Source: Dethiobacter sp.
GTDB taxonomy: Bacteria; Bacillota; Dethiobacteria; DTU022; UBA8154
DNA: 64,000 nucleotides
Direction of reading: 5' to 3'
NCBI GenBank assembly: GCA_020725665.1
Contig: DYEO01000018.1
Coordinates: forward strand, 1-64,000
Shown here: positions 1 through 9,358 of the stretch, piece after piece
Position numbering within the stretch: position 1 is the first letter of the stretch
How the letters are laid out: every line of letters starts with the position of its first letter
Notes under the pieces: generated by a model
Told to the model about the DNA's origin: nothing
Seen by the model: the letters and a program-made list of their open reading frames with translations, nothing else
Databases searched by the model: none
Made by a program: the position numbers and the translations under genes

Positions 1-27
1 GTTGCTCTACCGTTGAGCTACTGAGGA
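1..27 (-). tRNA. tRNA, 5' part only (probably tRNA-Asn)
   Basis: Read on the minus strand, the first bases give a 7-nt acceptor arm (TCCTCAG), then TA and a D-arm GCTC-loop-GAGC, the usual tRNA 5' half. The gene runs off the left edge, so the anticodon is not visible. Clostridial tRNA-Asn genes commonly begin this way, but that identity is inference. It lies about 75 bp downstream of the rpoD stop on the same strand. Confidence 0.75.
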
Positions 28-102
28 AGGCCATAAATACGGCAATTCATATTATAACGGAATGAACTGGTGTAGTCAAGTTCTTAATCCAGATAACTTT
101 TA

Positions 103-1206
103 CTAATCCAGGTAATCTTTCAGGCGCTTGCTGCGCATGGGGTGACGCAGCTTGCGCAGGGCCTTGGCCTCGATCTGGCGGATACGTTCCCGGGTGACGC
201 CAAAGACCTGCCCCACTTCCTCGAGCGTGCGAGTACGCCCGTCGTCCAGGCCAAAGCGCAGGCGCAGCACTTTTTGCTCCCGCGGCGTGAGGGTATCCAG
301 CACGTCTTCCAGCTGTTCCTTGAGCAGTTCGAAAGCGGCGGCATCCGCCGGAGCCTGCACTTCCTGGTCTTCGATGAAGTCCCCCAGATGGCTGTCGTCC
401 TCTTCGCCGATGGGCGTCTCCAAAGAAACGGGTTCCTGGGCAATTTTGAGTATTTCCCGCACCCGATCCACGCTGACATCCATCTCCATGGCGATCTCCT
501 CCGGCGTAGGTTCACGCCCCAACTCCTGGACAAGCTGGCGGGAGATACGAATCAGCTTGTTAATCGTCTCCACCATGTGCACGGGGATGCGGATAGTGCG
601 CGCCTGATCGGCGATAGCCCGGGTTATGGCCTGGCGAATCCACCAAGTGGCGTAGGTGCTGAACTTGTAGCCCTTACGGTAGTCAAATTTCTCCACGGCT
701 TTAATCAGCCCCAGGTTGCCCTCCTGGATCAGATCCAGGAAGAGCATCCCCCGACCCACATACTTCTTGGCGATACTGACCACGAGGCGGAGGTTCGCCT
801 CAGCGAGACGCCTTTTTGCCTCTTCGTTGCCCCGTTCCATATTTTGGGCCAACTGAATTTCTTCTTCCGGGGTGAGAAGAGGGATCTTACCGATTTCCTT
901 GAGATACATGCGAACAGGATCGTTGACGCTGACTCCCTCGGGGATAAGTGCTTCCAGTTCCCCCTCGGCGATATTTTTCAGGGATTCTTCTTCAATTAAT
1001 TCCACGTCGACGATCTCGTCGATGACCTCAACGCCCTGTCGGGAAAGTTCTTCGTAAAAGTCATCGATGGCCTCGCTGCTCAGGTTGAAATCCTGCAATG
1101 CATCAATTATCTCTTTATAGCTGATATTACCCCGCTTTTTACCCTTTTGGAGCAGGGATTGCTGGATTTCCTGAATAGATATTTTTTTCTCCACTTCTTT
1201 AGCCAT
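103..1206 (-). CDS. rpoD: RNA polymerase primary sigma factor RpoD/SigA
   Basis: This is the housekeeping sigma-70 factor, which directs core RNA polymerase to -35/-10 promoters. The 367-aa length fits Gram-positive SigA. An N-terminal region 1.1-like stretch is followed by region 1.2 ([11 protein letters not shown], about residue 96), region 2 with the core-binding and -10-melting segment ([18 protein letters not shown]), region 3, and a C-terminal helix-turn-helix region 4 ([18 protein letters not shown]). The start codon overlaps the end of dnaG by 8 bp and has an SD (GAAGGAGAG) inside dnaG, so the two are translationally linked, as in the classical macromolecular-synthesis operon. No key element is missing. 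Confidence 0.98.
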   Translation of the reverse strand: MAKEVEKKISIQEIQQSLLQKGKKRGNISYKEIIDALQDFNLSSEAIDDFYEELSRQGVEVIDEIVDVELIEEESLKNIAEGELEALIPEGVSVNDPVRMYLKEIGKIPLLTPEEEIQLAQNMERGNEEAKRRLAEANLRLVVSIAKKYVGRGMLFLDLIQEGNLGLIKAVEKFDYRKGYKFSTYATWWIRQAITRAIADQARTIRIPVHMVETINKLIRISRQLVQELGREPTPEEIAMEMDVSVDRVREILKIAQEPVSLETPIGEEDDSHLGDFIEDQEVQAPADAAAFELLKEQLEDVLDTLTPREQKVLRLRFGLDDGRTRTLEEVGQVFGVTRERIRQIEAKALRKLRHPMRSKRLKDYLD

Positions 1207-3016
1207 CAGAATTCTCTCCTTCCCCAGACCGATAAAGCTCCTCTTCCCATTTTTTCAACTCCTGCACTCTGCGCAGCCTGCTGCTTATATCTTCCCGCTT
1301 GTTACTATCACCAAGTGATTTGATGAGGTACTCCCTCTCTTCGGTCCAACGCAGGATCTTGTTTCTTCTCAGACAGCTCTTTATCGTTTTTAGCGCCATG
1401 GCTTCGTCATGCGTCGGGCGGGAATCAAAAGATAAGTTCATTAATATTTTATGCATTTCCCCTTCGGAAAAGTAACTTAAAAGTGTTGCCGTTTCTAGCG
1501 GTGCCCCCTGCCGGAAAAGCTCATGCATACGACCGGCGATCTCCCGGAACGGAGCATGGCTGAAATCGTCGGGGAGGATCTCCTGCCATACTGCCGCTGC
1601 AAAGCGGGGATATTGCAGAAGAGAGGAAAGGATTTCTTTTTCCAGGAGCGCCCGTGGGGAAAGCTTCCCCTTTTCCCTTTCCTTCGCTACTCCTCCGTCG
1701 CTTTGCGCCGGATGCCCCAATATTATCTTCTCTAAATCCCCCCGTAATACCTCTAGGGAAGAACCAATTTCTGCAGCAATTTTTTTAAGCTGAGCCTCCC
1801 GTTCCACGGCCTCGCTGCTTCCCGCCAGCAGGACCCGCGCTTTCTGCCAGTAGGCGAGGCGCTCCTCTTCTTTTTGCAGGTTATAATTTTTTTTGAGCGC
1901 ATGCAGCCGATATTCCAGTATTGTTACTGATTTAACCAATATTTCCTGCTCCAGGAACGCTTTCCCATGCCCCGTAAGCACGTCAGCCGGATCCTTGCCC
2001 ACGGGGAGCATTGCCACTGCCACACGGCAGCCTTCCCTTTCCAAAATCTCCAGGCTGCGCAGTGTCGCTTTTTCTCCCCCTGCATCACCATCAAAGGCGA
2101 GAGTGATCTTCTCCATGCGCGCCCGCAACAGTGAAACCTGCTTTGCGGTAAGAGCTGTGCCCAGTGGAGCGACGGCATGCGTCAGCCCGTGCTGGTGCAG
2201 CAGGATCACGTCCAGGTATCCCTCCACCAGCAGAACTTCCTTTCCCCTACGTATAGCCGGCAGAGCCTGGGGCAATCCGTAAAGAAGGCTTCCCTTGCTG
2301 TAGAGGAAAGTCTCCGGCGTATTGAGATAACGCGGCTCACCCTCCTTGAGGAGACGGCCGCCAAAACCGAGAGTTTCGCCCTGCCCGTTTTCGATGGGAA
2401 AGATGATGCGCTCCCGGAAGATGTCATAGTATTGTTGCGGCGTCTTGCCGGCAAGCAGTCCGGCTTTTACCCCCAGTTCTCCGTCAAAGCCACGCCGCGT
2501 CAGTTCTGCCGTCAACCCATGCCAACCGGCAGGTGCATAACCCAGTTTGAAGGCCTTAACAGTCTGTTCATCAAGCCCACGCTGCAGCAGGTAAAGCAGT
2601 GCTTCCCGGCCGGCGGTGGTTTGCCAAAGTTGGTACTGGTAGTAATCCCGGGCTGCGGTATTAGTTTGCAAGAGCAGGGCACGCAGGCGTGCCTTTCTCT
2701 GTTCAGCCGGGCTCATGGGCTCGTTTTCAATTTCAATGCCGGCCCGCTTCGCCAGGAAACGGGCGGCTTCAGGAAAAGAAAGCCCCTCCAGTTGCATGAT
2801 AAAATTAAAGAGGTTTCCCCCGTTCTGACAGCCGAAACAATGATAGAGCTGTTTTTCCGGAGAGACGGTAAAGGAGGGCGATTTTTCCGGATGGAAAGGG
2901 CAAAGGCCCACATAGTTGCGCCCTGCTTTTTTCAGATCAATGTAGGAAGAGACCACTTCCACAATATCAAAGCGATTCCTTATCTCCTCGATTTTATGGG
3001 CAGGAATCTGTGTCAT
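1199..3016 (-). CDS. dnaG: DNA primase DnaG
   Basis: DnaG synthesises RNA primers for replication. The 605-aa protein has the N-terminal CHC2 zinc ribbon (Cys39, His42, Cys60, Cys63), the primase core with a TOPRIM motif ([10 protein letters not shown], near residue 265, and the acidic DGDAGG segment) and a C-terminal DnaB-helicase-binding region. The length is normal. The start at 3016 follows a purine-rich SD (GGGAGGAGCAGGGGG). It is the first gene of the dnaG-rpoD operon and is preceded by a structured leader that ends in an intrinsic terminator about 25 nt before the start codon, so its expression may be attenuated. Confidence 0.97.
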   Translation of the reverse strand: MTQIPAHKIEEIRNRFDIVEVVSSYIDLKKAGRNYVGLCPFHPEKSPSFTVSPEKQLYHCFGCQNGGNLFNFIMQLEGLSFPEAARFLAKRAGIEIENEPMSPAEQRKARLRALLLQTNTAARDYYQYQLWQTTAGREALLYLLQRGLDEQTVKAFKLGYAPAGWHGLTAELTRRGFDGELGVKAGLLAGKTPQQYYDIFRERIIFPIENGQGETLGFGGRLLKEGEPRYLNTPETFLYSKGSLLYGLPQALPAIRRGKEVLLVEGYLDVILLHQHGLTHAVAPLGTALTAKQVSLLRARMEKITLAFDGDAGGEKATLRSLEILEREGCRVAVAMLPVGKDPADVLTGHGKAFLEQEILVKSVTILEYRLHALKKNYNLQKEEERLAYWQKARVLLAGSSEAVEREAQLKKIAAEIGSSLEVLRGDLEKIILGHPAQSDGGVAKEREKGKLSPRALLEKEILSSLLQYPRFAAAVWQEILPDDFSHAPFREIAGRMHELFRQGAPLETATLLSYFSEGEMHKILMNLSFDSRPTHDEAMALKTIKSCLRRNKILRWTEEREYLIKSLGDSNKREDISSRLRRVQELKKWEEELYRSGEGENSDG

Positions 3017-3040
3017 CTTCCCCCTGCTCCTCCCATGAAC

Positions 3041-3071
3041 AAAAAAACCTCATCCAGTAACAGAGACGAGG
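3041..3071 (-). terminator. Intrinsic terminator inside the dnaG leader
   Basis: On the minus strand a 7-bp stem (CCTCGTC with GATGAGG, one G-T pair) encloses a 10-nt loop and is followed at once by seven T residues. It lies directly before the dnaG SD rather than after a gene. It would therefore stop leader transcripts, or end a separate small RNA, before dnaG-rpoD is reached. Confidence 0.7.
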
Positions 3072-3215
3072 TATCCGGCACACAGCTCAACTTTACTGGA
3101 AGAACCGATCGGACATTGCCTCGTGAAGAAGATCCTCCTCTCACGTTGTTAAGAAAGCACCGGGGCTATACCGCTCTATAAGCCCGGCGACGCTGAGAAA
3201 TCTTATTATTAATCC
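3072..3215 (-). promoter_or_regulatory. Structured leader of dnaG-rpoD, type not recognised
   Basis: The roughly 300 bp between dgt and dnaG have no convincing gene. On the minus strand they form a long stem (GCCGGGCT...AGCCCCGGTGC with a one-base bulge and a GAGCGG loop), a second stem (CGTGA...TCACG around a GGAGGATC core), and then the terminator. A 7-codon reading frame (MSDRFFQ, near 3109) lies just before the terminator. There is no T-box signature (no GGTGGNACC). It could be an attenuator, a leader-peptide system, or a free-standing small RNA. AT-rich -10-like boxes lie between 3215 and 3318, but none has a good -35. Confidence 0.4.
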
Positions 3216-3317
3216 TTAATTCGATAGTACTCTGTAATATTCCTGCAAAGGTAAAAAATTTTATAAACCCTTTTATACACTTGATATTATACACTGAATT
3301 GTAATATTTATTCTTTT

Positions 3318-4319
3318 TCAGGCTTTCCACGGGCGTGGCAGAAAAATCTCTTCAAAAATGGCGATAATGTAGCGGTCGGTCATACCGGCAATATAATCGG
3401 CTACGGTCCGCTCCACACCATAGCGGGTGCTCTGTTCCAGCAGTTCTGCCCCCAATTCATGCGTATGTTCAATCCAGTATCGATAGAGCATTTTTATTAT
3501 TTTTTTTGCCTTTTGCTCCTCGCTCTTTGCCGCTGAGCCTACATAAACATTTTTAAACAAAAAATCGCGCAGGCTGTCCATAACCTCTTTTAACCCGTCA
3601 CTCGTTGTAATGCATGGGGCATCGTTGCTGTTTTGCATGAGGTCACGGATCATGGTGTTGATACGTTCCGAACCGGTCCACCCGACGTAGGTCATCTCCC
3701 GCTCCGGCAGCTGTCCGGATTGGAGGATTCCCGCGCGCAGGGCATCATCGATATCGTGGTTGATATAGGCGATTCGGTCGCAGATACGCACCAGCTGCCC
3801 TTCCAGGGTGAGGGGTTCTTCCGGCCCGGTATGCTTGTGGATGCCGTCCCGTACTTCCCAGGTCAGGTTGAGGCCCCCATCCCCCTCCAGGTGTTCGACC
3901 ACACGCAGGCTTTGCTCGTTGTGCCGAAATCCGCCAGGCAGCAGATCATGAAGAGCCTCTTCACCGGCATGGCCAAAGGGTGTGTGGCCCAGATCGTGGC
4001 CCAAAGCAATGGCTTCCGTAAGGTCTTCGTTCAGGCGCAAAGCCCGGGCAGCTGTGCGGGCGATCTGGGAAACCTCCAGCGTATGGGTGAGTCGTGTGCG
4101 GTAATGGTCTCCCTCCGGGGCGATAAACACCTGTGTCTTGTGTTTGAGGCGGCGAAATGATTTGGAATGGATGATGCGGTCCCGGTCCCGCTGGAAATCC
4201 GTGCGCACATCGCATTGTTTTTCCTCACGCCGGCGGCCGCGACTGTTTTTGCTAAGGGCGGCCCGGGGGGAGAGAATGGTTTCCTCCAGTTTTTCAATCT
4301 GCTGCCGCAATAGCACCAT
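3318..4319 (-). CDS. dgt: dGTP triphosphohydrolase-like HD-domain protein
   Basis: The protein matches the deoxyguanosinetriphosphate triphosphohydrolase-like family, which cleaves dNTPs to deoxynucleoside and triphosphate. The N-terminus has the family pattern (RTDFQRDRDRIIHSKSFRRL) followed by a metal-binding HD core (RLTHTLEVSQIARTAARAL ... GHDLGHTPFGHAGE). I chose the ATG at 4319, which has a GGGGGG SD 4 nt upstream; an in-frame GTG at 4331 would add four residues. The resulting length of 333 aa fits the short Firmicutes form. It lies upstream of dnaG on the same strand and diverges from dacF. Confidence 0.93.
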   Translation of the reverse strand: MVLLRQQIEKLEETILSPRAALSKNSRGRRREEKQCDVRTDFQRDRDRIIHSKSFRRLKHKTQVFIAPEGDHYRTRLTHTLEVSQIARTAARALRLNEDLTEAIALGHDLGHTPFGHAGEEALHDLLPGGFRHNEQSLRVVEHLEGDGGLNLTWEVRDGIHKHTGPEEPLTLEGQLVRICDRIAYINHDIDDALRAGILQSGQLPEREMTYVGWTGSERINTMIRDLMQNSNDAPCITTSDGLKEVMDSLRDFLFKNVYVGSAAKSEEQKAKKIIKMLYRYWIEHTHELGAELLEQSTRYGVERTVADYIAGMTDRYIIAIFEEIFLPRPWKA

Positions 4320-4491
4320 TGCACCCCCCACATTGTCTTTTTTGTTGCAAAACAGTATTAATCTTTTTCAATTCTGCTCACTTTTTGCTTTTTCCTGCAG
4401 CAGGTAAAATGCCAATCCCTCCTTTTTTTTACCATTGCCATTTTATCGTCTTTTTGAGAAAATAGGAAGACAGAAAAGGGGTTGGCCTATA

Positions 4492-5799
4492 ATGAAAACG
4501 CTTCATCATGACAGGCTGAACAAAGCAGTGCCGTATCAACGGCAAACCAAACACAGGCATAATTTCCGGGGTAAGCATCATCGTTGCATCTCACGTTTGC
4601 TTTCCTTATTTATGGTTTTTATCCTGCTCAGCGGGTTCATTTTTATCCCCTTTCCCCGGCGGGTAGAGGCACAGGAACTCTCCTTCCCCGATCTTCAATC
4701 CCAAGCTGCTGTGCTCATGGAGTTTTCCCGGGGCGAAATTATCTATGCCCACGGGGAGGACGAGCCCATGCCGCCGGCCAGCCTGACCAAGGTGATGACC
4801 CTGTTGTTGGCCTACGAGGCCCTGCAGGAAGGACGGGTTGGCTGGGACGAGGAGGTAGTAATCAGTGAGCAGGCCTGGCGCACAGGCGGTTCCCAGATGT
4901 ACCTGGAGATCGGCCAGGTAGTGACCTTCGGCGAGCTGGTCACCGGCATTGCCACGATCTCCGCCAATGACGCTTGTGTTGCTATTGCCGAACATCTCAG
5001 CGGGTCGGAAAGCAATTTCGTGGCGGAGATGAACCGCAAAGCAGTGGAACTGGGCCTGACCGCCACCCTTTTCCAGAACACATCCGGGTTACCCCACGAG
5101 GCACATTACAGCAGCGCCCTGGATATGGCCCGGCTGGCCCATTATTACCTTAGCCGTTTTCCCGAAGCCCTGGCACTCCACTCCCAGAAAGAATACACCT
5201 TTAACGAGATTCTTCAGTATAACCGTAACCCGCTGCTGGGACGTTTTCCCGGAGCGGATGGTCTGAAAACAGGACATACATCCGCAGCGGGCTACTGTCT
5301 TATCGGCACAGCGGAACAAAAGGGGATGCGTTTTATTGTGGTGGTGATGAACGCTGCCAGCCACACTGTGCGACAGCGGGACAGCGAAATCATGTTGAAC
5401 TATGCTTTCCGCAATTATACGCGGCAGACTGTCTATGCCGGCGGCGAAGAAGTGGGCATTATCGATATTAACGGCGGTAACAGACGACAGATCGGCATCC
5501 AGGTAGAAAAAACGGTGGAAGTGGTTATCCCCTTCCACCGTCAGGAAGATCTGGTAATCGATCTTAACTACCCGCAAAATATTTCCGCACCCCTGGACAA
5601 GCATGAACCCCTGGGCAGTGTGGAGGTTTATCTCGATGATGTGCTGCTGAGCAGCTCATCACTGGTCGCTACAGACAACGTGGAAAAAGCGGGTTTTTCC
5701 AACATCCTGCTGCGCTCCCTCAGTGACTTCGTCTCCGGCGTGTGGAACGCTCTGCTGGGCTGGATCGGGGGTTTCTTCCCTAAACCGAACCCCGCCTGA
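4492..5799 (+). CDS. dacF: D-alanyl-D-alanine carboxypeptidase (DacF type)
   Basis: This is a low-molecular-weight penicillin-binding protein that trims the terminal D-Ala of peptidoglycan side chains outside the membrane. The open frame begins with TTG at 4435, but the ATG at 4492 gives a basic N-terminus followed by a clear signal segment (LLSLFMVFILLSGFIF). All three active-site motifs are present: SLTK, SAN and KTG. A C-terminal beta domain (PBP5_C-like) follows. The family is often linked to sporulation, consistent with the other spore genes here. It is the only long plus-strand gene in the first 14 kb, and its 3' end overlaps the 3' end of ppdK by 20 bp. Confidence 0.93.
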   Translation: MKTLHHDRLNKAVPYQRQTKHRHNFRGKHHRCISRLLSLFMVFILLSGFIFIPFPRRVEAQELSFPDLQSQAAVLMEFSRGEIIYAHGEDEPMPPASLTKVMTLLLAYEALQEGRVGWDEEVVISEQAWRTGGSQMYLEIGQVVTFGELVTGIATISANDACVAIAEHLSGSESNFVAEMNRKAVELGLTATLFQNTSGLPHEAHYSSALDMARLAHYYLSRFPEALALHSQKEYTFNEILQYNRNPLLGRFPGADGLKTGHTSAAGYCLIGTAEQKGMRFIVVVMNAASHTVRQRDSEIMLNYAFRNYTRQTVYAGGEEVGIIDINGGNRRQIGIQVEKTVEVVIPFHRQEDLVIDLNYPQNISAPLDKHEPLGSVEVYLDDVLLSSSSLVATDNVEKAGFSNILLRSLSDFVSGVWNALLGWIGGFFPKPNPA

Positions 5800-8458
5800 G
5801 TTCCGCTGCCCCTTCCCGCTCCGTGAGAGCAGCCTGGGCAGCAGCCAGCCTGGCAATGGGTACACGGAAGGGAGAACAGCTCACATAATCCAGGCCCACA
5901 CGGTGACAGAATTCAATGGAACGGGGCTCGCCACCATGCTCCCCGCAGATGCCTATTTTCAGTCCCGGGCGGGTCGCCCGGCCCGCACTTACCGCCTGGC
6001 TGATCAGCGCTCCCACTCCCTCTTGATCCAGAACCATAAAGGGGTTTTCTGGCAGGATCTTCTGCTGCACGTAGAAGGGAAGGAATTTGCCTTCCGCATC
6101 ATCGCGACTGAAGCCAAAGGTCGTCTGCGTAAGGTCGTTGGTACCAAAGGAGAAGAAGTCGGCGTGTGCGGCAACCTGCCCCGCCGTAACACAGGCGCGG
6201 GGAAGTTCGATCATCGTTCCCACCGTATAGTCGAAACGCATACCCGTTTCCCCCATAACCTGCTCCGCCTCGTCCAGCGTCATCTTGCGCATTTCTTCCA
6301 GCTCACGGTAGTGGCCCACCAGGGGAATCATGATCTCCGGATAAATCTCCAGGCCTTCCTTGATCAGCGTTACAACAGCCTGGCAGATCGCCCGTACCTG
6401 CATACGGTAAATCTCGGGGAAGACCAGTCCCAGGCGGCAACCCCGGTGCCCGAGCATGGGGTTAAACTCAGTAAGGGCACGCACTTTTTTCAGCAGGGCT
6501 TCTTTATCCTGCAGAACGGCTCCCTTTTCACCCCGTTCCTTAAGACGGGCAATTTCCACAGCCAAATCCTCCTGGTTGGGCAGGAACTCGTGCAGGGGAG
6601 GGTCAAGAAGGCGGATGGTAACAGGCCGCCCTTTCATCTCCCGCAGGATTTGTTCAAAATCGCCCTGTTGAATGGGCAGTAATTTGTCCAGGGCTGCTTT
6701 CCGCTCTTCCAAATTTTCCGCCAGGATCATATCCTGCACGATGGGCAGGCGATCCTGTTCAAAAAACATGTGCTCAGTACGGCAGAGCCCAATACCCTCA
6801 GCCCCGAACTCCACAGCTTTGCGGGCATCGGCGGGGGTATCGGCATTGGTGCGCACTTTAAGGCGGCGCACCGCGTCGGCCCAACCGAGAAGCTTGTTGA
6901 ACTCACCACTGAGCTGGGGGGAGATCAGGGGCACTTCTCCAAGGTAAATACTGCCGTTGCTGCCGTCGATGGCAATTATTTCCCCTTCCTTTACCACATG
7001 GCTTCCCACCTGGAAGGAACGGGCTGCATAATCAATCTTCAATGCCTCGCAGCCGCTGACGCATGGTTTACCCATGCCGCGGGCCACCACGGCGGCGTGG
7101 CTGGTCATGCCGCCCCGGCTCGTCAGGATTCCCTGAGCCGCCACAATGCCGTGAATATCATCGGGCGTCGTCTCCGCCCGCACCAGGATTACTTTCTCAC
7201 CCCGTTCACCCCGTTCTTCCGCCACATTGGCGTCAAAAACAACGCCGCCCACAGCCGCACCGGGGGAAGCGGGCAATCCCTTGGCCAGGGGTTCCAGTTT
7301 CGCCGCAGGGTCGATCTGGCGGTGCAACAACTGCTCCACCTGAGCCGCATCCACGCGCAGCAGCGCTTCCTCACAGCTGCAGATCCCTTCGGCGACCTGG
7401 TCCACGGCAATCTTAACCGCCGCAGCCGCTGTGCGCTTGCCCGTACGCGTCTGCAGTATGTAGAGTTTCTCCTTTTCGATGGTGAATTCGATATCCTGCA
7501 TATCACGATAATGTTGCTCCAGCGTATGGCAGATCTCGTTAAACTGTTTGTAAACGGCAGGCATACTTTCGTTCAAAGCGGCGATGGGCAGGGGCGTGCG
7601 GATCCCGGCCACCACATCCTCACCCTGGGCATTAAAGAGGTATTCGCCGTACAGTTTATTCTCCCCCGTGGAAGGGTTCCGCGTAAAGGCCACGCCAGTG
7701 CCGCTGTCTTCCCCCAGGTTGCCAAAAACCATGGCCTGCACGTTGACAGCCGTCCCCAGGTCGTCGGGGATCTGGTTGAGGCGGCGGTAAACGATCGCCC
7801 GCTGGTTATTCCAGGAGGCGAACACGGCCTCGATGGAATTCAACAGTTGTTCGTACGGATCCTCGGGGAAAGGCCTCCCGCTTTGCGTCGTAATCATTTT
7901 TTTGTAGCCGGCTACAACTTTTTCCCAACCCTCTACAGGTAATTCCTGGCTTTTATTTACCTTGAATTCAGCCATTACTTCTTCCAATATCTCTTCGAAG
8001 TTATTGTGGTCGATCTTCATTACCACGTCGCCGTACATCTGCATGAAACGGCGATAACAATCCAAAGCGAAGGTGCGGTTACCCGTGGCCGCCGCCAGCG
8101 CTTCCACCGTCTGGTTATTAAGGCCCAGGTTTAAGATCGTGTCCATCATCCCGGGCATGGAAAAGTAGGCTCCGGAACGGACGGAAAGGAGCAGGGTATT
8201 AGTAACGGCACCCAGGGTCTTGCCCGTAGACTCCTGCAGCTGCTTTAGTGCCGCAAAAACCTGTTTTTTCAAGTCCTCCGTGAGCATTTCACCCTGGCGG
8301 TAGTAATCGTTGCAAGCCTCCGTGGTCACCACAAAGCCCGGAGGAACGGGCAACCCCAGGCGGGTCATCTCCGAAAGGTTGGCCCCCTTGCCTCCCAGCA
8401 GCTTTTTCATCCCCGCATTTCCTTCAGAAAACATGTAAACCTTTTTCTGGTCGCTCAA
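5780..8458 (-). CDS. ppdK: Pyruvate, phosphate dikinase
   Basis: PPDK interconverts pyruvate + ATP + Pi with phosphoenolpyruvate + AMP + PPi. The 892-aa length is typical. An N-terminal ATP-grasp domain (LLGGKGANLSEM) is followed by the swivelling phosphohistidine domain with the catalytic His in GGMTSHAAVVARGMGKPCV, and a C-terminal TIM barrel for PEP/pyruvate (GAEGIGLCRTEHMFF, GTNDLTQTTFGFSRDD). It starts with TTG, overlapping the ppsR stop by 4 bp, so it is co-translated with its own regulator. In anaerobes it often supports gluconeogenesis or PPi-dependent glycolysis. Confidence 0.97.
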   Translation of the reverse strand: MSDQKKVYMFSEGNAGMKKLLGGKGANLSEMTRLGLPVPPGFVVTTEACNDYYRQGEMLTEDLKKQVFAALKQLQESTGKTLGAVTNTLLLSVRSGAYFSMPGMMDTILNLGLNNQTVEALAAATGNRTFALDCYRRFMQMYGDVVMKIDHNNFEEILEEVMAEFKVNKSQELPVEGWEKVVAGYKKMITTQSGRPFPEDPYEQLLNSIEAVFASWNNQRAIVYRRLNQIPDDLGTAVNVQAMVFGNLGEDSGTGVAFTRNPSTGENKLYGEYLFNAQGEDVVAGIRTPLPIAALNESMPAVYKQFNEICHTLEQHYRDMQDIEFTIEKEKLYILQTRTGKRTAAAAVKIAVDQVAEGICSCEEALLRVDAAQVEQLLHRQIDPAAKLEPLAKGLPASPGAAVGGVVFDANVAEERGERGEKVILVRAETTPDDIHGIVAAQGILTSRGGMTSHAAVVARGMGKPCVSGCEALKIDYAARSFQVGSHVVKEGEIIAIDGSNGSIYLGEVPLISPQLSGEFNKLLGWADAVRRLKVRTNADTPADARKAVEFGAEGIGLCRTEHMFFEQDRLPIVQDMILAENLEERKAALDKLLPIQQGDFEQILREMKGRPVTIRLLDPPLHEFLPNQEDLAVEIARLKERGEKGAVLQDKEALLKKVRALTEFNPMLGHRGCRLGLVFPEIYRMQVRAICQAVVTLIKEGLEIYPEIMIPLVGHYRELEEMRKMTLDEAEQVMGETGMRFDYTVGTMIELPRACVTAGQVAAHADFFSFGTNDLTQTTFGFSRDDAEGKFLPFYVQQKILPENPFMVLDQEGVGALISQAVSAGRATRPGLKIGICGEHGGEPRSIEFCHRVGLDYVSCSPFRVPIARLAAAQAALTEREGAAELRRGSV

Positions 8459-9279
8459 GATCGATCAGACTCCTTTAGAAATTTTAATATTTTGCCGGCC
8501 ACCTCTTCAACCGCTTTGTTTGACACATCGAACACACGGCAGCCGATGGAACGCATGATTCTTTGTGCGTAATCCAATTCTTGAAGGATACGATCAATGC
8601 TGGCATAGTTACTCCCGTTCCTCAATCCCAGCGAGCTCAACCGCTCCTGGCGGATCTTTTGCAACAGTTCGGGCGCGATGGTCAGTCCTATAACTTTGCT
8701 TTTTGGCACCTCGTAAATCTCCCGTGCCGGTTCGACCTCCGGAATAAGGGGCAAATTGGCCGTTTTAATCTGCTTGTGTGCCAGGTACATGCTCAGGGGT
8801 GTCTTAGAGGTACGGGAAACACCCACCAGCACCACATCGGCCAGCAGCATGCCGCGAGGATCCTTGCCGTCATCATATTTTACGGCAAACTCGACGGCAA
8901 TTATGCGGCTGAAGTAGTCACCATCCATGCGCCGGATTAACCCCGGTTCCAAGCGCGGTTCCACAGGCATAATCTGTAAAAAACCTTCCAGCATCGGCCC
9001 CATAACATCGACAATGGGCAGATTGTAGACCTGGGCCTTTTCCCGAATGGCTTTGCGCAACTCGGGTTTTACCAGCGTATAGGCGATCAGACTGTTTTGC
9101 CCGGCTGCCTCATCCAATATTTTCTGGAGCCTTAGCAAATCCGTCAGGTAGGGTTCCCGCCGGATCTGCACGGGAATATTGAACTGGCTGGCCACCGCCT
9201 TAACCACAAATTCAGCCGTTTCACCCAGGGAATCAGAAATAAGGTAAACTACAGGATCAGCTTTCCCCCCCAGAGGCAC
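8455..9279 (-). CDS. ppsR: PPDK regulatory protein (bifunctional kinase/Pi-dependent phosphorylase)
   Basis: This is a DUF299-family protein that inactivates PPDK by ADP-dependent phosphorylation of a threonine beside the catalytic histidine and reactivates it by phosphorolysis. Family features are the N-terminal YLISDSLGETAEFV and the P-loop-like GVSRTSKTPLSMYLA near residues 152-166. The length of 274 aa is normal. The GTG start lies very close to an AAAGGAGGGGG SD; no better in-frame start is seen. It overlaps ppdK by 4 bp. The same family is called yqfL in B. subtilis, where it also lies in this chromosomal block. Confidence 0.94.
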   Translation of the reverse strand: MPLGGKADPVVYLISDSLGETAEFVVKAVASQFNIPVQIRREPYLTDLLRLQKILDEAAGQNSLIAYTLVKPELRKAIREKAQVYNLPIVDVMGPMLEGFLQIMPVEPRLEPGLIRRMDGDYFSRIIAVEFAVKYDDGKDPRGMLLADVVLVGVSRTSKTPLSMYLAHKQIKTANLPLIPEVEPAREIYEVPKSKVIGLTIAPELLQKIRQERLSSLGLRNGSNYASIDRILQELDYAQRIMRSIGCRVFDVSNKAVEEVAGKILKFLKESDRS

Positions 9280-9358
9280 CCCCCTCCTTTATACATGGCT
9301 CAGACATAGTCTATGGCAGGTATTTTATCAATATTCTTCTAAAATATGAAAAATCCTT

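Noticed and set aside
2177..3181. Long plus-strand frame opposite dnaG (and similar ones opposite ppdK 6770-7942, floA 23341-24450, iscS 41627-42925, dnaK 33845-34963)
   Set aside because: They lie antisense to well-supported genes, lack SDs and family motifs, and follow the codon structure of the true strand.
3041..3215. T-box riboswitch before dnaG
   Set aside because: No specifier loop, no AGGGTGGNACCGCG-type antiterminator sequence; the next genes are not synthetases or amino-acid genes.
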